Source: a beta proteobacterium AAP99 (GTDB lineage: Bacteria > Pseudomonadota > Gammaproteobacteria > Burkholderiales > Burkholderiaceae_C). From it: 64,000 bases of DNA. The stretch is taken from contig LJIA01000005.1 in NCBI GenBank assembly GCA_001295775.1, forward strand, positions 310,001 through 374,000, written 5' to 3'. Numbering within the stretch: the first letter of the stretch is position 1; each line of letters begins with the position of its first letter. Below, in pieces: positions 9,541 through 18,062 of this stretch. Under the pieces are notes generated by a model. That model made no database searches. It saw only the letters and a program-made list of their open reading frames with translations, and was not told the DNA's origin. The position numbers were made by a program, and so were the translations under genes.

Positions 9541-9739
9541 GATGGGTGGATCTCCAGATCTCTGTGGCGGGCGCCAAAGGGCCACGCCGGCTTTGAAGCC
9601 CGCGCCCCGTGTGTCTAGAACAGTAGGTGCAATCCTGGAGACACCATGCCGCGAGCTGGCCCGCAATTTCCACGCAAATCGCGCCACGCAGCGGTGAGTT
9701 CAGCCGGACAGCCGCACGCCAGAGCATTGTCTGCCGGCC

Positions 9740-9745
9740 TAAACT
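9740..9745 (+). promoter_or_regulatory. putative -10 box just upstream of gcdH
   Basis: TAAACT ends 12 nt before the proposed gcdH ATG, so transcription would start a few nt ahead of the start codon. The spacing to the start codon equals that of the same hexamer before the ABC ATPase gene at 51582. There is no obvious -35 or ribosome site. Confidence 0.4.
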
Positions 9746-9757
9746 GCCCCCCTTTCG

Positions 9758-10996
9758 ATGATCGAGCACGCCATGAACGCCCCAGACCTCTCCATCGGCA
9801 AGATTCATTCGTCGGCGCACACCAGCCGCGCCTTCCAGTGGGATGACCCCCTGCTGCTGGAAGAGCAGCTGACTGAAGACGAGCGCATGATCCGCGACGC
9901 CGCCCGCGCCTACTGCCAGGACAAGCTCCTGCCGCGCGTGACGCTCGCCTTTCGCAACGAGCAGACCGATCCGGCGATCTTCCGTGAGATGGGTGAACTG
10001 GGCCTGCTCGGCCCGACCATCCCCAACGAGTACGGCGGCCCGGGCCTGGGCTATGTGGCCTACGGCCTGATCGCCCGTGAAGTGGAGCGCGTGGACTCCG
10101 GCTACCGCAGCATGATGAGCGTGCAGAGTTCGCTGGTCATGCTGCCGATCTACGAGTTCGGCACCGAGGAGCAGCGCCAGAAATACCTGCCCAAGCTGGC
10201 CACGGGCGAGTGGATCGGCTGCTTCGGCCTGACCGAACCCAACCACGGCAGCGACCCCGCGAGCATGATCACCCGCGCCCGCAAGGTGGACGGCGGCTAC
10301 AGCCTCACGGGCAGCAAGATGTGGATCAGCAACAGCCCGATCGCCGATGTCTTCGTGGTCTGGGCCAAGGATGACGAAGGCGCCATCCGCGGCTTTGTGC
10401 TTGAGAAGGGCTGGAAGGGCCTGAGTGCGCCCGCCATTCACGGCAAGGTGGGCCTGCGCGCCAGCATCACGGGCGAGATCGTGATGGACGAGGTCTTCTG
10501 CCCGGAGGAAAACGCCTTCCCGGACGTACGCGGCCTGAAGGGCCCCTTCACCTGCCTGAACAGTGCACGCTACGGCATTGCCTGGGGCACGCTGGGCGCA
10601 GCCGAGGACTGCTGGTTCCGGGCCCGCCAATATGTATTGGATCGCAAGCAGTTTGGCCGGCCCCTGGCCGCCAACCAGCTGATCCAGAAGAAGCTGGCCG
10701 ACATGCAGACCGAGATCACCCTCGGACTGCAAGGCTGCCTGCGCCTTGGGCGCCTGAAGGAAGCAGGCAAGGGCGCGGTGGAGATCACCAGCATCATGAA
10801 GCGCAATTCCTGCGGCAAGAGCCTGGAGATTGCGCGTCTGGCGCGCGACATGATGGGCGGCAACGGCATTTCCGACGAATACGGCGTGGCCCGTCACCTC
10901 GTGAACCTGGAGGTGGTGAACACCTATGAAGGCACGCACGACATCCACGCCCTGATCCTGGGCCGGGCGCAGACGGGGATCCAGGCCTTCTTCTGA
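9758..10996 (+). CDS. gcdH: glutaryl-CoA dehydrogenase
   Basis: A 412-residue FAD enzyme of the acyl-CoA dehydrogenase family that oxidises and decarboxylates glutaryl-CoA to crotonyl-CoA in lysine and tryptophan-type degradation. The C-terminus [17 protein letters not shown] is diagnostic of GcdH, with E391 as the catalytic base. Other marks are [23 protein letters not shown] and [15 protein letters not shown]. The start could also be the in-frame ATG 15 nt later; neither has a clear ribosome site, and a -10-like TAAACT sits only 12 nt upstream. A terminator follows. Confidence 0.93.
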   Translation: MIEHAMNAPDLSIGKIHSSAHTSRAFQWDDPLLLEEQLTEDERMIRDAARAYCQDKLLPRVTLAFRNEQTDPAIFREMGELGLLGPTIPNEYGGPGLGYVAYGLIAREVERVDSGYRSMMSVQSSLVMLPIYEFGTEEQRQKYLPKLATGEWIGCFGLTEPNHGSDPASMITRARKVDGGYSLTGSKMWISNSPIADVFVVWAKDDEGAIRGFVLEKGWKGLSAPAIHGKVGLRASITGEIVMDEVFCPEENAFPDVRGLKGPFTCLNSARYGIAWGTLGAAEDCWFRARQYVLDRKQFGRPLAANQLIQKKLADMQTEITLGLQGCLRLGRLKEAGKGAVEITSIMKRNSCGKSLEIARLARDMMGGNGISDEYGVARHLVNLEVVNTYEGTHDIHALILGRAQTGIQAFF

Positions 10997-11016
10997 GCCT
11001 CCGCTTCCGCTAATCA

Positions 11017-11042
11017 CAAAGGGCCGCGATTGCGGCCCTTTG
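11017..11042. terminator. intrinsic terminator between convergent gcdH and GNAT genes
   Basis: Perfect 11-bp arms CAAAGGGCCGC and GCGGCCCTTTG enclose a GATT loop. It lies 20 nt after the gcdH stop and 18 nt before the stop of the convergent GNAT gene. Confidence 0.85.
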
Positions 11043-11060
11043 TTGTTAGTGCACTTGCAC

Positions 11061-11792
11061 TCAGCTGATGCCGTGCGTGAACTCGCGCGCATCCTTTGCC
11101 TGGGCTGAGGACGCGCCTGCCAGCTGCCAACCCGGCCAGGCCGCCTGGCTGGTGATGCGCAGGGCCTGCAGCCAACTGCGGGTGAAGGTGTCCGTGAGCT
11201 GCTGGGCGACCTGCCAGGGCTGCATCCAGTCGTATAGCGCGGCGGTCGGTGAGTGCTGGGCCGGCGCGGGCTGCTGCACGTGCTCGGCAGCGGCGAACAG
11301 CGCGTCCTCGATCATCAGGTAGCCGTGTGCGTCCGAGCCCTCGCACTGCACCTGCATGCCGGCGGCGCGAGCGAGGGCGCGCATCGGCGTGTTCTCGGCC
11401 AGGCAGCTCACGTACAGGCGGCGGTAGCCAGCCTCGCGGGCATGGGCTGCGGCGGCGGCCAGCAGAGCGAGGCCCAGACCGCGACGGCGGGCGACCGGCA
11501 GCACGCTCACGCCCAGCTCCATCGCGCTCATGTAGGGCGCCGCCTCGGCCAGGGCGATGAGCTGGCCCTGCTCGTCGAAGGCACCGAACAAGGCGACGGG
11601 GCGCCGCGCGATCTGGTCGCAGTGCGCCAGCACGGCGGCATCGCTGGCGAAGTGGCCGAAGCGGTAGATCCGATCGGAATCCGGCAGCGCTAGGTAGTGC
11701 GCGCGGATCGCAGGCAGATCCTGCAGGTCCAGCGTGCGCAGGCGGTTTTGCGCTGCGGTGGGGGCGGGATTGAGGGCGTCGTCGTTCGGCAT
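11061..11792 (-). CDS. GNAT-family N-acetyltransferase
   Basis: A 243-residue protein with a GNAT domain at residues 20-160. The acetyl-CoA loop is VARRRGLGLALL (RRxGxG pattern), preceded by the beta-strand AMELGVSVLP and followed by RRLYVSCLAENTPMRALARAAGM. The ~80 C-terminal residues are not part of the GNAT fold, contain YDWMQPWQVAQQLTDTFTRSW, and look like a phasin-type helix; I cannot assign them. The start is fixed by a perfect AGGAGG. The substrate is unknown. A TACACT hexamer upstream on the minus strand may be its -10. Confidence 0.75.
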   Translation of the reverse strand: MPNDDALNPAPTAAQNRLRTLDLQDLPAIRAHYLALPDSDRIYRFGHFASDAAVLAHCDQIARRPVALFGAFDEQGQLIALAEAAPYMSAMELGVSVLPVARRRGLGLALLAAAAAHAREAGYRRLYVSCLAENTPMRALARAAGMQVQCEGSDAHGYLMIEDALFAAAEHVQQPAPAQHSPTAALYDWMQPWQVAQQLTDTFTRSWLQALRITSQAAWPGWQLAGASSAQAKDAREFTHGIS

Positions 11793-12103
11793 GGTGAGCC
11801 TCCTGAAGGCACGGTGTGCGGATGGCGCAACCGTTCTCACGCAGTGTATGTATCGAATGCTGCTTTGCAACACAAACCGATGAAGTCCTCCATGTTTCAT
11901 AGGGGCAAAACAGCGCAACCATCATGGTGCATTGCACCAATGTTGCGCATTTCGGGGGTTGTGTACGTGACTTACACGCCGTAACCCGTCGCGACTGGCG
12001 ATGTGCTTTCCGTGCACTTAGCGTTCGGTCATGCGCGAAGACTGCGGCCCGAACCGCCCGCGCGCATGCATCCGTACACCTGCCACGCAGGGAGGCCACA
12101 ACA
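11793..12103. other. divergent intergenic region with a 15-bp palindrome
   Basis: This 311-nt region separates the GNAT gene (minus) from the DUF1800 gene (plus). It holds TGGTGCA-T-TGCACCA at 11925-11939, and the overlapping stretch TGCACCAATGTTGCGCA at 11933-11949 resembles the NtrC enhancer consensus (TGCACC-N5-GGTGCA). I see no matching sigma-54 promoter on either strand. A likely sigma-70 -10 (TACACT) faces the GNAT gene near 11848-11853. Confidence 0.4.
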
Positions 12104-13837
12104 ATGAATCAGGATTCCACTCAACTCACCGCGGGCCGGCGTCTGCAGCGCTGGGCCCAGGCCGCGCTGCTCGCGCTGGCCGTCATCGGCATCGCGGCCT
12201 GCGGCAGCGGCGGCAGCAGCCCGCCGCCACCCGGCGCCAACGCGCTCTCGGCCACGCGCCCGGCGGCGCCGGATGTGTCGGGCAAGCCGAGCTTCGAGGA
12301 CGCCGCGCGCTTCGTGGCGCAGGCCACCTTCGGCGCGCGTTCGCTGGACGATATCGAATATGTGCGCAACAACGGCTACGAAGCCTGGCTCTGGGATCAA
12401 TTCCGCGCCCCCGCCGCTTCGCACATGGCCTACATCAACAGCCAGCGCGCGCGCGAACGCAGCCGCGACTTCCCGCTGGGCCGCTACACCGAGGAAATGA
12501 GCTACGAGGCCATGTGGCAGCAGTGGCTCTACGGCGACGACCAGCTGCGCGCCCGCGTGGCCTTTGCGCTGACGCAGATCCTGGTGATCAGCAACGTGTC
12601 GCCGGAACTGCGCGCTGAATCCATGTCCAGCTACATGGACATGATCAACAAGAACGCCTTCGGCAATTTCCGCCAGCTGCTCGAGGAAGTGACCCTGCAC
12701 CCTGCCATGGGCTACTACCTCAACATGATCCAGAGCGAGAAGGAAAACGCGGGCAAGGGCACCTACCCGAACGAGAACTACGCCCGCGAGATCCTGCAGC
12801 TGTTCTCCATCGGTCTGGTCAAGCTGAACCTCGACGGCTCGATGCAGCTGGACGCCAACGGACTGCCCCAGCCGGCCTACGACGAGAACGTGGTCAAGGG
12901 CTTTGCCCGCGCCTTCACCGGCTGGAGCTTCGGCAACGCCGGCACCAACTTCTACATGGGCGAGAACGAGGGCGACTGGACCCAGCCCATGAAGGGCTTT
13001 GCCAGCAAGCACGAGCCGGGCGACAAGCAGCTGCTCGACGGCTTCGTGCTCAAGAGCAGCACCTCGCCCGAGGCCAGCATGAAGACTGCGCTCGACCAGA
13101 TCTTTGCCCACCCGAACGTGGCGCCCTTCATCACCCGCCAGCTGATCCAGCGCCTGGTGACCAGCAACCCCAGCCCGGCCTACATCCGCCGCGTGGCCAC
13201 GGTGTTCAACGACAACGGCAGCGGCGTGCGCGGTGATCTCAAGGCCGTGGTGCGTGCGATCCTGGTCGACCCCGAAGCGCGCGATGCGAGCGTGAGCGCC
13301 TCGGACACCTTCGGCAAGCAGCGCGAGCCGGTGATCCGCTTTGCCAACTTCCTGCGCGCCACCGGCGCCAAGAGCAAGAGCGGCATCAACCAGATTCATT
13401 ACCTGGACAGCTCGGACAACGGCCTGGGCCAGAGCCCCCTGCTCTCGCCCACGGTGTTCAACTTCTTCAGCCCGAGCTATGCCGCGCCCGGCCCGATCGC
13501 CGACCGCGGCCTGAGCTCGCCGGAGTTCCAGATCACCACCGAGACCTCGGTGGTGGGCAGCCTGAACTTCTTTGCCAGCCTGTTCAACAGCGGCGGCTAC
13601 GGCGGCGGCGACAACCGCCTGGTGATGGACTACACGAACCTGCGCAGCCTGGCCGGCGATGCCAACGCCCTGGCCGACCACCTGAACAAGCTGTTCTACC
13701 TGGGCGCGATGACGCCCGAGACGCGCACCATCCTCACCACGGCGGTGAACGGCATTGACGCCAACAACCGGGACGCGCGGGTCAAGGCCGCGCTGATCCT
13801 GACGGCCATCGCGCCGGACTTCGTGATCCAGAAATAA
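12104..13837 (+). CDS. DUF1800 family lipoprotein
   Basis: A 577-residue exported protein of family DUF1800. The start follows GGGAGG, and the N-terminus has a hydrophobic stretch ending in the lipobox IAAC-G, then a Gly/Ser/Pro linker. Family marks are the early ARFVAQATFGA motif, YPNENYAREILQLFSIGL and FARAFTGWSF, plus the C-terminal LNKLFYLGAMTPETR. DUF1800 genes are typically followed by DUF1501 genes, as here (11 nt downstream); the pair is thought to act together at the envelope but its biochemical role is not established. Confidence 0.88.
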   Translation: MNQDSTQLTAGRRLQRWAQAALLALAVIGIAACGSGGSSPPPPGANALSATRPAAPDVSGKPSFEDAARFVAQATFGARSLDDIEYVRNNGYEAWLWDQFRAPAASHMAYINSQRARERSRDFPLGRYTEEMSYEAMWQQWLYGDDQLRARVAFALTQILVISNVSPELRAESMSSYMDMINKNAFGNFRQLLEEVTLHPAMGYYLNMIQSEKENAGKGTYPNENYAREILQLFSIGLVKLNLDGSMQLDANGLPQPAYDENVVKGFARAFTGWSFGNAGTNFYMGENEGDWTQPMKGFASKHEPGDKQLLDGFVLKSSTSPEASMKTALDQIFAHPNVAPFITRQLIQRLVTSNPSPAYIRRVATVFNDNGSGVRGDLKAVVRAILVDPEARDASVSASDTFGKQREPVIRFANFLRATGAKSKSGINQIHYLDSSDNGLGQSPLLSPTVFNFFSPSYAAPGPIADRGLSSPEFQITTETSVVGSLNFFASLFNSGGYGGGDNRLVMDYTNLRSLAGDANALADHLNKLFYLGAMTPETRTILTTAVNGIDANNRDARVKAALILTAIAPDFVIQK

Positions 13838-13848
13838 GGGGGCCCATC

Positions 13849-15192
13849 ATGGAACGCAGAGATTTCTTGAAGGGCGTCGGCAGCGTCGGCATCGGCGCCG
13901 CCGGACTGGGCGCCTGGTCGGACCTCGTCTCGCAGGCGCATGCCGCCACGGGCGAGGACTACAAGGCCATCGTGTGCCTGTTCATGTTCGGCGGCAATGA
14001 CTCCAACAACATGGTCATTCCCTACGACGACGCGCGCTACGCCAAGTACGCCACGGACCGCCGCTCGATCGCCATCCCCAAGGCCCAGGCCCTGCCGCTC
14101 ACCATGAACGGCGCGACCGACTACGCCCTGCACCCGAACATGGTGGGCATGCAGAACCTGATCAACACCGGCAAGGCCGCCATCGTCGCCAACGTGGGGC
14201 CGCTGTTCGAGCCGATCACGCGCGCCCAGTGGCAGGGCGGCCAGGGCCGCCGCCCGGAAAACCTGTTCTCCCACAGCGACCAGCAACTGCAGTGGCAGAC
14301 CAGCTCCACCATGATGGCGACGCGCAGCGGCTGGGCCGGCCGGATTGCCGACATGATCGCCGCCAACAACGGCGCCAATGCCGGCTACACGGCGCTCTCG
14401 CTGTCGGGCAACACGCCCTTCCTGACCGGTGACCGCTTCCAGCCCTACAAGGTCTCGGCCAGCGGCAACTTCGGCTTCGACTTCTACAACCCCACCGGCA
14501 ACGACCCGCTGTCCAAGGCCATCACCGCTACGCTGAACCGCCAGGCCAAGCACCTGTTCGAGCAGCAGTGGCAGCGCACGGTCACGCGCTCGATCGACAA
14601 CCAGCGCATCCTGACCTCGGCCCTGAAGAGCAGCACCATCACCACCCCCTTCCCCAACACCGGGCTGGCCACGCAGCTGTCCATGGTGGCCAAGCTGATC
14701 GCGGCGCGCGGCCAGCTTGGCCTGAAGCGCCAGGCCTTCTTCGTGTCGATCGGCGGCTTTGATACGCACGGCAGCGATCACTACAACAGCCACGGCAACA
14801 GCATGGGCCAGGTGAGCGCGGCCATCACCGCCTTCACCAATGCCATGACGGAGCTGAACCTGTCGGAGAACGTGACCCTGTTCACCGCCAGCGACTTCTG
14901 CCGCACCTACCGCCCCAACGGCGACAACGGCACAGACCACGCCTGGGGGGCCAACCACTTCGTCGTCGGCGGCGCGGTGAATGGCGGTCAGATGTATGGC
15001 AAGTTCGCCGACCTCACCATCAACGGCCCGGACGACACCGACACCGGCCGCTGGATCCCCACCACCAGCGTGGATCAGATGAGCGCGACGATCGCCAAGT
15101 GGTTCGGCGTCTCGGCCGGCAACATGAGCACCGTGTTCCCCAACATCGGCCGCTTCGCCACGGCCGACATGGGCTTCATGAAAGCGATCTGA
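13849..15192 (+). CDS. DUF1501 family Tat-exported protein
   Basis: A 447-residue protein beginning with a twin-arginine signal (ERRDFLKGVG, then a hydrophobic stretch and SQAHAA cleavage site), so it is probably exported folded. The family core includes FMFGGNDSNNMVIPYD, FFVSIGGFDTHGSDH, SDFCRTYRPNGDNGTDHAWG and GGQMYGKF. The fold belongs to the sulfatase/phosphatase-like group, but DUF1501 members keep only some of the metal ligands and no activity is assigned. It is the partner of the DUF1800 gene 11 nt upstream and a paralogue of the truncated gene at the start of the window. Confidence 0.88.
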   Translation: MERRDFLKGVGSVGIGAAGLGAWSDLVSQAHAATGEDYKAIVCLFMFGGNDSNNMVIPYDDARYAKYATDRRSIAIPKAQALPLTMNGATDYALHPNMVGMQNLINTGKAAIVANVGPLFEPITRAQWQGGQGRRPENLFSHSDQQLQWQTSSTMMATRSGWAGRIADMIAANNGANAGYTALSLSGNTPFLTGDRFQPYKVSASGNFGFDFYNPTGNDPLSKAITATLNRQAKHLFEQQWQRTVTRSIDNQRILTSALKSSTITTPFPNTGLATQLSMVAKLIAARGQLGLKRQAFFVSIGGFDTHGSDHYNSHGNSMGQVSAAITAFTNAMTELNLSENVTLFTASDFCRTYRPNGDNGTDHAWGANHFVVGGAVNGGQMYGKFADLTINGPDDTDTGRWIPTTSVDQMSATIAKWFGVSAGNMSTVFPNIGRFATADMGFMKAI

Positions 15193-15215
15193 GCCGCGCA
15201 AGCCTCACGAAAGTC

Positions 15216-15252
15216 AAAACGGCCGAAAGACGTTGTGTCTTCCGGCCGTTTT
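15216..15252 (+). terminator. intrinsic terminator of the DUF1800-DUF1501 operon
   Basis: Arms of 16 nt (AAAACGGCCGAAAGAC and GTCTTCCGGCCGTTTT) pair with one mismatch around GTTGT and lead into a T run, 24 nt after the stop codon. Confidence 0.88.
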
Positions 15253-15302
15253 TCCTTGTTTCTGGCGGGTTTCTTTGCGGATCCATCTGAAGACCCGCTT
15301 CC
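15253..15302 (-). repeat. diverged copy of repeat family 1
   Basis: On the plus strand the stretch CTTGTTTCTGGCGGG followed by TTCTTTGC and TCTGAAGACCCGC aligns loosely with the copy at 45981-46034 (CTTGTCTGGCGAGG, CTTCAGGC, CCTGAAGAGCCGC). Order and spacing are similar but several positions differ. The remaining ~90 nt up to the esterase stop at 15393 show no recognisable signal. Confidence 0.4.
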
Positions 15303-15392
15303 CACATGCGGAGAGCGGGGTATGCCTCAGGGCCTCAAAGTACGGCTGATATCGAACGATTTCTACGGCCGATTGGGTATCACCCGCACCGC

Positions 15393-16784
15393 TCAGCGGG
15401 CCCGAAGCAGCTCCGGTACGCGCAGCAGGATCACCTCGTTGGCCTCGTTGCGGCCGAACTCGCGTGCCTGTGCCACGCCCAGGTTGTTGTCGTTGAGCAC
15501 TGCGATGTGCTCGGCATCGATGATGTCCAGCCCTTCGATGCACCAATGCGGGAAGGTGAACTTGCCGCTCACACTGCCGAAGCGCGCCACCCCCTTGGGA
15601 TCATTGATGTCCAGCAGATCGATGTAGCCGATCTTGCGCACGAAGCCGTTGGCATCGAGGTTGGCGGTGTCGATCTTGTAGATGCGCTTGAAGCGCGCCG
15701 GCACGTTGAAGCAGTCCTCGCGCGCCGGGCCGTTGCAGGCCTGGGCCGGGGCGCCTTCGCCGTTGTCGCGCTCGATGACCAGGGCGGTGGTGGCGTCGAT
15801 GAAGTTGAAGTCGCCGATGTTGTTGCCCGCCTGCTCCAGGGCATAGCGCATCACGCGGCCCGTGTACGCGAGCTTCTCGGTGTCGAACTCGAGGATGCGT
15901 ACGGCCTCCTTGCCGTCCTGCATCTCCCACGCGCGTGCCTCGGCATTCCACAGCGGTCCTTCGAGCATCGGGTACAGAAAGCGGCCGTCGCTGCTTGCCG
16001 CCATGCCCTCGAAGCCGCGCGAGCGGCGCACCGGCGTGGCAAAGTTGCCCGGCGTGGCCGGTGCGATGCTGGTGAAGTGATCCGGTGAGCGCAGGAGCTG
16101 GCCATCCACTCGGGTCTCGAACACGCCGGTCACCTTGCCGTTGCGGTCGGCGCGGATCAGGTAGGGGCCGAACTCGTCGCCGAACCAGAAGCTGTCGCCC
16201 ACGAGCTGGATGGATTCGACGTCGAAGTCCGCGCCAGTCAGGTAGCGCTTGGTCGTGGCGGAGTTCACGATGTTGAACGGCACGCGGCCATCCGGGTCGT
16301 GCAGGAAGATCGTGCGCAGGCGCTTGAACTCGCCCGTTTTCCAGTCGGGCCGCATCTGGTGGAACATCAGCATCGCGTCCGGTGAGTTGGCGCGGCTGCC
16401 GAAGCCGTTGTCCGAGGGCACCCAGAGCGTGCCGTCCTTGGCCGCCTTGATGCCCGAGAAGCCCTGCACGGGCTGCCCCTTGAAGGGCGCATCCATGCCC
16501 GTGGAGCGGGGTGCCCTGGGATCGGACAGGAAGGCGACGCCGCGGATGCTGCCCGGCTCGTCACGGCGGCGCATGTCGCTGTGCATGAAGCGGCCGGACA
16601 GGCTCAGATTGGCCGGCGCGTCCTTGGGCGGCGCGATGAAGGTGGCGGCCGGCAGGACGGCATGGCCTTCGAGCGTGGACGGGAATACGGCGGGCGCAGG
16701 CGTGGCGGTCTGGGCGATGGCGGCGGCGCCCAGCGCCAGGCCGGCACAGGCTGCGGCTGCGCGCAGGGCCGAGGTCTTGATCAT
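15393..16784 (-). CDS. exported phytase-like esterase
   Basis: A 463-residue exported protein of the family described as esterase-like activity of phytase. A signal peptide (hydrophobic residues 5-22, AIAQ cleavage) is followed by a beta-propeller-like region with GFSGIKAAKDGTLWVPSDNGFG, FDVESIQLVGDSFWFGDEFGPYL, GFEGMAASSDGRFLYPMLEGPL, and IGDFNFIDATTALVIERDNGEG. The spaced Asp/Glu pattern and the FDVES...DEFGPYL motif are typical of the family. The start follows AAGGAG. It is the second gene after a secreted histidine phosphatase (29 nt), so the pair may release phosphate or alcohols from organic esters outside the inner membrane. The exact substrate is unknown. Confidence 0.8.
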   Translation of the reverse strand: MIKTSALRAAAACAGLALGAAAIAQTATPAPAVFPSTLEGHAVLPAATFIAPPKDAPANLSLSGRFMHSDMRRRDEPGSIRGVAFLSDPRAPRSTGMDAPFKGQPVQGFSGIKAAKDGTLWVPSDNGFGSRANSPDAMLMFHQMRPDWKTGEFKRLRTIFLHDPDGRVPFNIVNSATTKRYLTGADFDVESIQLVGDSFWFGDEFGPYLIRADRNGKVTGVFETRVDGQLLRSPDHFTSIAPATPGNFATPVRRSRGFEGMAASSDGRFLYPMLEGPLWNAEARAWEMQDGKEAVRILEFDTEKLAYTGRVMRYALEQAGNNIGDFNFIDATTALVIERDNGEGAPAQACNGPAREDCFNVPARFKRIYKIDTANLDANGFVRKIGYIDLLDINDPKGVARFGSVSGKFTFPHWCIEGLDIIDAEHIAVLNDNNLGVAQAREFGRNEANEVILLRVPELLRAR

Positions 16785-16813
16785 GGCAAGCTCCTTGAGA
16801 ACCTTGGAATGAC

Positions 16814-17497
16814 TCACAGCTCGTTGAGCTTGGTGGTGGGGATCATCTTCCAGATGGAGGTGTTGCCCGAGGCGCTGATGTCGATGCGGTAGATCTCGTC
16901 GTTGGCCTGGTTGATGGCGCTGGCGCCGGTCTGGGGCGGTACGCCGATCAGCAGCGAGACGATCAGCGGATTGATGCCGCCGTGGCCGACGATGACCACC
17001 GTGCCGCGCGGCGTGCGCTCGCGGATGGTCTTGAGGGCTGCCTCGGCGCGGCGCGACTGGCTCTCCAGCGTCTCGCCGCCTTCCATGTCGTCCGTCCAGG
17101 TGAAGCGGCGCTTGTTCCAGTCCGCGACGATGGCCGGGTCCTTGTCATTGGCGCCTTCGAACTTGCCGAAGAAGCGCTCGCGCAGCTCGTCCATGGCCAC
17201 GATCCGGGCCTTGCCATCAAACACAGCGGCGGTCTGTGCGGCGCGCTGGTGCGAGCTGGTATAGACCGTGTCGATCTTCACATCGGCCAGCAAGCGGCCG
17301 AGGTTGGCGGCCTGCTCGCGCCCGGTGGCATTGAGCGGATTGTCCGTGCCACCCTGGATGCGGCCTTCGCGGTTCCAGTCGGTCTGGCCGTGCCGCACCA
17401 CATACACGGTGAGCTGGGCGTGGGCCGCGGCGGACCAGAGCAGGGAGATGGCGACAAACGCAGCGAGCAGCAGCCCGTGGAGTGGGTGGCGGGTCAT
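16814..17497 (-). CDS. exported histidine phosphatase (phosphoglycerate-mutase-like)
   Basis: A 227-residue protein with a signal peptide (hydrophobic stretch ending AAAHAQ). The mature part opens with VYVVRHGQTDWNREGRIQGG, which carries the RHG catalytic motif of the histidine phosphatase superfamily; the second catalytic His is in VIVGHGG near residue 172, and SSHQRAAQTA and ERFFGKFEG are also conserved. I use the ATG preceded by AAAGGA instead of a TTG two codons earlier. The signal peptide argues for periplasmic phosphomonoesterase action, not glycolytic mutase work. It probably forms an operon with the phytase-like esterase downstream. Confidence 0.85.
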   Translation of the reverse strand: MTRHPLHGLLLAAFVAISLLWSAAAHAQLTVYVVRHGQTDWNREGRIQGGTDNPLNATGREQAANLGRLLADVKIDTVYTSSHQRAAQTAAVFDGKARIVAMDELRERFFGKFEGANDKDPAIVADWNKRRFTWTDDMEGGETLESQSRRAEAALKTIRERTPRGTVVIVGHGGINPLIVSLLIGVPPQTGASAINQANDEIYRIDISASGNTSIWKMIPTTKLNEL

Positions 17498-18062
17498 GAA
17501 CAATCCTTTCAGGCAGGGTGGCGCACCCGGCTGGGGCGCGCAACGCAGTGGGCCGGCGCAGGGGTGTGCCGGCGGCTAGGTCGCCGCCTCGCGCGGATAA
17601 CGCGCAGACGCTGATGCGACCCGCTGCGCAGTGTTTGCCTAGTGCATGACGTTGCGGTGAACCTGCTGCGTCATCGCGGTGACGCACGGACACTCGCTTA
17701 CCCGCAACGACGTGGATGAACGCCGAGGAACCACGCGGCCCCGTCGCAGCAGATCGAAAGCACGGTGGTGCAAATCAAAACGCCACCGCTGCAGGTCGAA
17801 GGCACGGTGGCGCATAAGAAAACGCCACCGCGCGTGCGCGGTGGCGTGAAGCCAGGGCCGGTTGTGCGGGCGGGTAGCCCCGTGTCACCCCCAAGGGGAT
17901 CGTTGGTGACGCCGAACCTGGAAAGACCCTCGTTCCCCCGTTGATCTGTGCGGTCTCTGTGGCGGCTGGGCTCGGGCGCCTGTGTTCAGCGCCTCGTGGG
18001 CTCCAGCGGCCGGACCTTCTCTCTGCCTCCCTCGTTGTCCTGTCTGATCTGTGTGCAGCGCC
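17498..18062. other. 565-nt intergenic region with operator-like palindrome and terminator array
   Basis: The part nearest the histidine phosphatase holds a perfect palindrome TGCGTCA-N6-TGACGCA at 17667-17686, placed where an operator for that gene could lie. The middle (17750-17847) holds three successive terminator-like hairpins, listed separately. The last 120 nt before the pullulanase stop (17941-18062) show no recognisable signal. No coding frame in the region has family features. Confidence 0.5.
17750..17847 (-). terminator. tandem array of terminator hairpins downstream of the pullulanase gene
   Basis: The last hairpin (17822-17847) has perfect 12-nt arms ACGCCACCGCGC and GCGCGGTGGCGT and, on the minus strand, runs into TTTTCTTATG, a good intrinsic terminator for the pullulanase transcript. 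Just beyond it two ~42-bp direct repeats (17750-17791 and 17792-17833), each with a CGGTGG...CGCCACCG stem and an AAAACGCCACC segment, look like duplications of the same terminator. Confidence 0.75.

Noticed and set aside
11940-12103. A sigma-54 promoter to go with the NtrC-like palindrome
   Set aside because: The best candidate, TGGCGATGTGC, does not have GC at the required -12 spacing from GG.
12029-13681. A 550-codon open frame on the minus strand
   Set aside because: Antisense to the DUF1800 gene, with composition typical of a codon-position shadow and no recognisable motif.
17750-17847. The repeats downstream of pulA considered as a CRISPR array
   Set aside because: Only two units of ~42 bp with no spacers, each containing a terminator stem; there are no cas genes in the window.
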